From contig JAFGYD010000224.1 of assembly GCA_016936295.1 (NCBI GenBank), positions 1-40,885 of the forward strand: 40,885 bases of DNA, given 5' to 3'. Source of the stretch: Spirochaetales bacterium. Its GTDB lineage: Bacteria; Spirochaetota; Spirochaetia; DSM-2461. Shown here piece by piece: positions 35,427 to 40,885 of the stretch. A program made the position numbers and the translations under genes. The notes under the pieces are model-generated. The model made no database searches, had not been told where the DNA came from, and was given only the letters and a program-made list of their open reading frames with translations. Positions within the stretch are counted from its first letter, which is position 1, and each line of letters opens with the position of its first letter.

Positions 35427-37626
35427 CTGTATTACTTTCCAGTGTACTACTTTTTACTCTAATTTTAGCCTCGCCCTTCTGGTTTAAAGTCTCAATCCAA
35501 AAACCAAACGCTCCACCTTTTAAAGTTAAAACAGATGGACCCTGTAGTTTTACCGGACCATCAATTTCAATGTTTACAGGTGTTTCGTAAAATGGAAGTA
35601 AGTTCCCATAATTATCTGTAACTTTAATAACAAACCTTGCAACATCTTTTTCACTAGATGAAAGTTCTATATCGTCTGAAACTAATTCCAGATTTTTTGG
35701 GAGAGGTCTACTAGAGAGTTTTTTAGTTATAACCTCTTTTCCATCTACAAAACCTTTAATTATTCCATCCTCCCATCGCATACCCCACTCACCCATTTCT
35801 GCTGGAGGAATTGATTCTGTATCAATAACAATTGGTGGATAAGGAAGATTACTAAAATGACCATCCTTTCTATAAATCTTAAATAATTTAGGGCTGTCTC
35901 CATATTGTAATTCAACATAGTCACAGTTTGTTAAAATTGTTAGTGGCATAATTCCACCTATGCTTCTCTCACCTCTGGCCCAAAATGTTACTGGTTCCAG
36001 TACAGGTTCTACTTTAGGGGAAACCTGTGATTTATAAACATAGGAGGCAAATTTAGGGATTCTAAAAATATCGGTAATACCGTGGTAACAAATCCTGTCC
36101 CCGGAACCAAAATCGTTGTGTGTATTATAATCATATAAACACCAACCAATAGCACCGGATATATTGTCATCTCCAAATGATGCATTTTGTACCCTTAAGT
36201 GTCTATTTACATGCTCCATCTGTCTCTCTTCGTTATCAAAACGTTTAGTAGGAAACATGTGTCCATTATACTCTGTTACTAAATATGGAACATTTTGAGA
36301 AAGTCCTGTTACATCTTTCTGATTCCTTAAAGCGGTCTCACCCCCATCTAGTACAAAGTCATTCATTGTATAAACATCTTCCAGCATTGAACTATTGGTA
36401 ATATATCTAACACCACCTGTCTGTCTAGTAGGATCCAGTTTTCTAGCAAGGTTATTTGTTCTTGTATAAAACTCATCGTTATCCTGGGATTCGTTTATTC
36501 GAACACCCCAAATAATTATTGATGGATGATTCCAATCCCTCTCAATCATCTCCTCTACATTTTTAACAGCAATATCCTGCCAGCCTTTGTTTCCTATATG
36601 CTGCCATCCTGGAATTTCCTCAAAAACTAAAAGACCTATCTCGTCACATCGATTTAAAAAATCTACCGATTGAGGATAGTGTGAAGTTCTAACTAAATTA
36701 AAATGCAGCTCATTTTTAATAATATCAGCATCTTTAATCTGAGCTCTTTTTGGCATAGCGTAACCAACATAAGGGAAGGATTGGTGCCTATTAATACCTA
36801 CAAGTTTTACTTTATTATTATTTAAGTAAAAACCTTCACTTGTAAATTTTACACTTCTAAAACCTACTCTTTCTGTTATTTCATCTGAATACGCACCTGC
36901 TGAAATAGATATTTTTACACTATATAAGTTTGGATTATCCAGATCCCACAACTCAATATTTTTAATATTATCTATACATAATCTAATCTCATTCTGTTTA
37001 TGTTCAAGGTTCAATTCTTTTTTAAAGTTATGTATTTGTATCCCTTTTGTAGTAAAAATATCAACTTCTAGTAAACAGTTTTTTTCTACCGATGAATTAT
37101 TTACATTTAGAATCAGGTCTACTTTTTTTTCAGATTCAAATATATTACCACACTCAATTTTTATTTTTTCAAAATATATTTCATCATATATACGTAGTTC
37201 AACATCCCTATATATTCCACCATAGGTTAAATAGTCTATCTGTCCACCAAAAGGAGGAATACTCTCCAACTCCCTTGAATCAACAACTACTGTAATTATA
37301 TTTTTACCTACTTTTGCACTCTCTGTAATATCAAATTCAAATGGGGTATATCCTCCTGAATGCTCTCCAACCAGTTGTTCATTACAGTAAACAGTTGCCT
37401 TTGTCATTACTCCATGAAAATAGATAGTAGCCCTCTTACTTCCCTTTAGCGCTCCTATTTCAATCTCTTTTCTATAACACGAAATAAATTGAAATAATTT
37501 TTCGTCAAAATAGTTATAAGGCAGTTCAATATTCGTGTGGGGTAAATTCACCTTCTCAAAAGTCATATTTTCGCCATACACAGGGGAGTACAGCCATTGG
37601 TTATTTAATCTAGTTATATCTCTCAT
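35407..37626 (-). CDS. Glycoside hydrolase family 2 (beta-galactosidase/glucuronidase type)
   Basis: GGYTPFEFDITESAKVGKN, GFRSVKFTSEGFYLNNNKVKLVGINRHQ, RDWNHPSIIIWGVRINES, VTEYNGH. Confidence 0.93.
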   Translation of the reverse strand: MRDITRLNNQWLYSPVYGENMTFEKVNLPHTNIELPYNYFDEKLFQFISCYRKEIEIGALKGSKRATIYFHGVMTKATVYCNEQLVGEHSGGYTPFEFDITESAKVGKNIITVVVDSRELESIPPFGGQIDYLTYGGIYRDVELRIYDEIYFEKIKIECGNIFESEKKVDLILNVNNSSVEKNCLLEVDIFTTKGIQIHNFKKELNLEHKQNEIRLCIDNIKNIELWDLDNPNLYSVKISISAGAYSDEITERVGFRSVKFTSEGFYLNNNKVKLVGINRHQSFPYVGYAMPKRAQIKDADIIKNELHFNLVRTSHYPQSVDFLNRCDEIGLLVFEEIPGWQHIGNKGWQDIAVKNVEEMIERDWNHPSIIIWGVRINESQDNDEFYTRTNNLARKLDPTRQTGGVRYITNSSMLEDVYTMNDFVLDGGETALRNQKDVTGLSQNVPYLVTEYNGHMFPTKRFDNEERQMEHVNRHLRVQNASFGDDNISGAIGWCLYDYNTHNDFGSGDRICYHGITDIFRIPKFASYVYKSQVSPKVEPVLEPVTFWARGERSIGGIMPLTILTNCDYVELQYGDSPKLFKIYRKDGHFSNLPYPPIVIDTESIPPAEMGEWGMRWEDGIIKGFVDGKEVITKKLSSRPLPKNLELVSDDIELSSSEKDVARFVIKVTDNYGNLLPFYETPVNIEIDGPVKLQGPSVLTLKGGAFGFWIETLNQKGEAKIRVKSSTLESNTVTLKIV

Positions 37627-37632
37627 AAGACA

Positions 37633-37661
37633 ATAATAGTATTGTTTTTATTTATTGTCAA
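37633..37661 (-). promoter_or_regulatory. Promoter TTGACA-N17-TATTAT of the GH2 gene
   Basis: Perfect -35 (37656-37661), near-perfect -10 (37633-37638), TGTCTT, then ATG. Confidence 0.75.
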
Positions 37662-37663
37662 TT

Positions 37664-37687
37664 TTTTACTAAAAATTTGTAGTAAAA
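37664..37687. promoter_or_regulatory. Palindrome between LacI and GH2 genes (possible operator or hairpin)
   Basis: TTTTACTA-N8-TAGTAAAA perfect 8-bp arms, just upstream of the GH2 -35. Confidence 0.4.
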
Positions 37688-37690
37688 TTA

Positions 37691-38680
37691 TTAATTTTTA
37701 CTATTAACAGATCCTCTTTCAATAATTCTTGTTGGTATGGTTATCTTCTTTGGAATTTTTCGTCCATTAAATCTCTCTAAAAGGAGTTCCAAGCCACACT
37801 CACCCATAAATTCCGACTCTATTTTAACTGTAGTTAAAGGAGGTGTTGTATATTTAGCAGAAGGAATATCATTTACCCCAACAATAGAGATGTCATTTGG
37901 CACATTAATTCCACGTTCATGTAGTGCTTTTATTGCACCTACAGCAACAGAGTCTGTAAGAGCAAATACCACTTCTGGTAATTTCCCGGAATTAATCATA
38001 CTAATCATAGATTTATATCCTCCTTCCGGAGTTAGTGGACAGTGAAAGATAAACTCTTTGTCAATTAAATTTCTATTACTCAAATAGTCCCAAAAAGCTC
38101 TCTCCCTAACTATATCATCACCTAATAAACCAAAGGTTTTAAATCCTTTATTTACCAAAAAATCTAACATTTTAGTTACTGCAAGGTTTGTTTCGGCTAT
38201 AACAGAGTCAAAAGTATCGTTAGGAGGGGTATAGTCAATAAAAACAACATCTTTTATATGTGTTGTTATCTCTTTAAACTCTCTTTTTTCAAAATTTCCT
38301 ATGGCAATTACTCCATCGAGTTTTTCGTTATGAATTTTAGAAAAATCCAGATTGCCCTTATATATTTTTACAAGTTTTACACTGTTATTTGCACAAGCCT
38401 TCTCAACCCCTAACCTAATAGAGATATAGTATGGGTCATCAAGTTCCTGTTCAACAGATAAGTTATGTATCAACCCTACAGTAGTTACCTTTGTATTCTT
38501 TTTTTTACTTCTGCTATTCTTTCTATTTCTTGGAATTTGATAATCCAGCTCCTCGGCTATTTCCAGAATTGTTTTTCTAGTTTCTGTAGAAACAGATAAT
38601 TTTTCATCATAATTTAGAACTCTGGAGACAGTTGTAATAGAGACTCCAGTACGCTCTGCAATATCTTTAATTGTTGCCAT
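37691..38680 (-). CDS. LacI family transcriptional regulator
   Basis: MATIKDIAERTGVSITTVSRVLNYDEKLSVSTETRKTILEIAEELDY HTH. Confidence 0.96.
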   Translation of the reverse strand: MATIKDIAERTGVSITTVSRVLNYDEKLSVSTETRKTILEIAEELDYQIPRNRKNSRSKKKNTKVTTVGLIHNLSVEQELDDPYYISIRLGVEKACANNSVKLVKIYKGNLDFSKIHNEKLDGVIAIGNFEKREFKEITTHIKDVVFIDYTPPNDTFDSVIAETNLAVTKMLDFLVNKGFKTFGLLGDDIVRERAFWDYLSNRNLIDKEFIFHCPLTPEGGYKSMISMINSGKLPEVVFALTDSVAVGAIKALHERGINVPNDISIVGVNDIPSAKYTTPPLTTVKIESEFMGECGLELLLERFNGRKIPKKITIPTRIIERGSVNSKN

Positions 38681-38698
38681 TACTACCTCATAACTACC

Positions 38699-39388
38699 CT
38701 ACAATATTTTACTAAAAAAAACTACAGGAAACACAGTTATTACTAAAGCAGAAGCAAACCCTATTAAAATTTCAGATAAATTATTTGAAAAAAATATTTT
38801 TTCAAACCAGAATGGTGGAAATATAGATAATAGATTAGTAAAAATAGAATGATTAAAATATGGAACAATCCCACTAAAAATAATAAGAGATATTAATTTA
38901 GCCTTTGTTAGAGCTTCTACTTTATTTTTTGAAAATCTTACAATTACAATAGCAAAATATGGAGCCATTAAAGATGTGGCGATAAAAAATATAAATATTC
39001 TAAAACTAAAACTCTCTCCTACTAAAAGAGCTATAATTACATTAAAAATAAAACCAACTACTGCACCTGTTAAACTCTTTATATAAATATATCCTCTTAA
39101 TGATATTGGTGTTACAGCTATAAAACTTAAAACATCTAAATCTCTTTCGTCCATAAGTTGCAACCCTAAAACCATTCCTAAAAGAAGGGGAATCATTAAA
39201 TATAGGATAAACAGTATAAATTCGTAATAAGTGTAAATATCAATCCATGTTAAAAGATATGGTCTAATTATAGGTAAACCCAATTTAATAAAACCAAAAA
39301 TTAAAAATGGAACAAAAACTAATAATATTGAAATGGGATCCCTTAAAATAGATTTTTTTTGCCCAGATAGAATATTAAATATTTTCAT
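38699..39388 (-). CDS. ABC exporter membrane subunit; start reassigned to MKIFNILSG
   Basis: Multi-TM protein after an ABC ATPase; SD GAGGAG before ATG 39388. Confidence 0.75.
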   Translation of the reverse strand: MKIFNILSGQKKSILRDPISILLVFVPFLIFGFIKLGLPIIRPYLLTWIDIYTYYEFILFILYLMIPLLLGMVLGLQLMDERDLDVLSFIAVTPISLRGYIYIKSLTGAVVGFIFNVIIALLVGESFSFRIFIFFIATSLMAPYFAIVIVRFSKNKVEALTKAKLISLIIFSGIVPYFNHSIFTNLLSIFPPFWFEKIFFSNNLSEILIGFASALVITVFPVVFFSKIL

Positions 39389-40070
39389 TTTTATTCTCCT
39401 CTGTTTTAACAACACCAATAAAAATAATAATGCATAAAATAGTTAGATATAATAATGAATAGATTAAATCCAATAGGGATATATTAGAATTGATAGCACC
39501 AAAAATAAGTTTTAAAGATGCTGTAGATGGTAGTATATAGAACAGCATAGAACTATTTAAACCTAGAATATAAAATATTGGTAAAGCTAAAGGAGAGATT
39601 AAAAATCCTCCAATAAGAAGATAGAGTGTTATTTTCTTTACATAATTAGAAATTATCATTCCCAATAAAATAAATATAAAAGATGTAGATATTATTCCAA
39701 AGAGAAGCAGAAACCAGTTTATTTTAAATCCAATAACTACACCAACTATAACGACTGAAACAAAAAGAGTAACACTTGTTAAAGATATACATTTAGCTAG
39801 CACATACTCCTCTATTTTTACGGGAGTAATAAATAGTGCTGTGGTTACATTTTGCTCTCTTTCAAAAAAAAGTATTGCTCCAATAAAAAAGAAACCAATA
39901 AATGTAGGGTCACTAAAAATAATTAGTGGAGTTATTATATTTGTAATACTCCCCGATAGTAACTTTAAAATAACAATATAAAATAAAGTAATAATGGAAT
40001 AGACAGTATAAAACCCCTGTCTAAATTGAAATTTGATATCCTGTTGAACAAGGGTTATAAGATTTTTCAT
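39375..40070 (-). CDS. ABC exporter membrane subunit
   Basis: Multi-TM, overlaps ATPase gene by 4 bp; FFEREQNVTTALFITPVKIEEYVLAK. Confidence 0.78.
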   Translation of the reverse strand: MKNLITLVQQDIKFQFRQGFYTVYSIITLFYIVILKLLSGSITNIITPLIIFSDPTFIGFFFIGAILFFEREQNVTTALFITPVKIEEYVLAKCISLTSVTLFVSVVIVGVVIGFKINWFLLLFGIISTSFIFILLGMIISNYVKKITLYLLIGGFLISPLALPIFYILGLNSSMLFYILPSTASLKLIFGAINSNISLLDLIYSLLYLTILCIIIFIGVVKTEENKNENI

Positions 40071-40885
40071 ACTAAACTTCTCCCTGTAACATCTATAAAG
40101 ACATCGTCAAGGGTAGCTTCTAATGTTCTTATCCGCTTAATATTACTATTGTTAATTATATTTATGAATTGGTTATTATTTTTTAAATCATTTAATGGGA
40201 ATCTATCAAATTTTACATCATTTCCTTGAGTGTGCTCAATTTCAACCTCTTTTTTCCCATATAAATACATTAGGTTAGAAGGAGAATCAATTAGTTTTAT
40301 CTCCCCATCCACAATAAAAGCAACTCTATTACACAGATCCGAGGCAACTTGCATATTATGTGTAGTAATAAATATAGTTGTTCCTTCATCCCTTTTTTTC
40401 TCTATTAACCCTTTAATTATTGCTGAATTTACCGGGTCTAAGCCACTGGTTGGTTCATCTAAAAAGACTAATGATGGTTTATTAATAAATGCACGTATAA
40501 AGTTTAATCTCATCTTCATACCTTTTGAAAAAGTGGATACTTTTTTATCAGCATCACTTAACAAACCAACACTTTTTAACAACTCTTTTAAATCCTCTGT
40601 TTTTTCTTTATAAAATGATGAAAAAAATTCTAAATTTTCCATTGCTGTAAATTGAGTATATAAATTGGGAAATTCAAAGGAAACCCCAATGTTTTCATAG
40701 TATTCCCTTCCCATAGAAGATAATTCATAATTATCAATTTTAACACTACCGGAATATCCCCTATTTAGGCCTGTTAATACTTTTTGTGTAGTACTCTTTC
40801 CTGCACCAGAGGGTCCTAAAAAACCAAAGATTTCACCCTTATTTACATTAAAACTAATATTATTAACAGTAACAGTTCTATTACC
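40067..40885 (-). CDS. ABC transporter ATP-binding protein; N-terminus outside window
   Basis: Walker A GPSGAGKSTT readable upstream of the listed ORF start; FSKGMKMRLNFIRAFINKPSLVFLDEPTSGLDP. Confidence 0.92.
   Translation of the reverse strand, partial: GNRTVTVNNISFNVNKGEIFGFLGPSGAGKSTTQKVLTGLNRGYSGSVKIDNYELSSMGREYYENIGVSFEFPNLYTQFTAMENLEFFSSFYKEKTEDLKELLKSVGLLSDADKKVSTFSKGMKMRLNFIRAFINKPSLVFLDEPTSGLDPVNSAIIKGLIEKKRDEGTTIFITTHNMQVASDLCNRVAFIVDGEIKLIDSPSNLMYLYGKKEVEIEHTQGNDVKFDRFPLNDLKNNNQFINIINNSNIKRIRTLEATLDDVFIDVTGRSLV

Noticed and set aside
1-40885. CRISPR arrays, phage, transposons, tRNA/rRNA genes
   Set aside because: No repeat-spacer periodicity, transposase/integrase motifs or tRNA cloverleafs seen when reading both strands.

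Overview
AT-rich chromosomal window of about 41 kb. It looks like ordinary bacterial core and accessory genome, possibly spirochaete; that is inferred from gene content only and not verified. I saw no phage, transposon, CRISPR array, rRNA or tRNA. Left to right: amtB (3' end)-PII; overlapping mtaB/miaB; MBL hydrolase; rpmB; DtxR-type regulator-pyrK-pyrD; nucleotidyltransferase; a stand-alone PHP protein; MATE transporter; a minus-strand block aminotransferase / membrane protein / alpha-beta hydrolase / MoxR / DUF58 / DUF4129-like / LemA / TPM / TPM; REC-REC-GGDEF and HDOD proteins; Ser/Thr kinase plus PP-type phosphatase; asnB; two tandem DUF1266-ankyrin lipoproteins (the first frameshifted); M29 aminopeptidase and a zinc/manganese-type ABC transporter whose ATPase carries an N-terminal DUF1893-like domain; hydrolase lipoprotein; GH2 glycosidase, LacI regulator and an ABC exporter. 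The two most interesting signals are not in the ORF track. (1) There is an apparent complete ribosome-mediated transcription attenuator upstream of the aminotransferase gene: a promoter, a 22-codon leader ORF MFIYIAKTNTISASAKALHLLW*, mutually exclusive 1:2, 2:3 and 3:4 stems, and an intrinsic terminator just before the SD. (2) Several transcription units have a -10 element ending 6-7 nt before the ATG and no SD, suggesting leaderless mRNAs, while most internal genes carry SD motifs. All family calls are from reading motifs; no database search was run.
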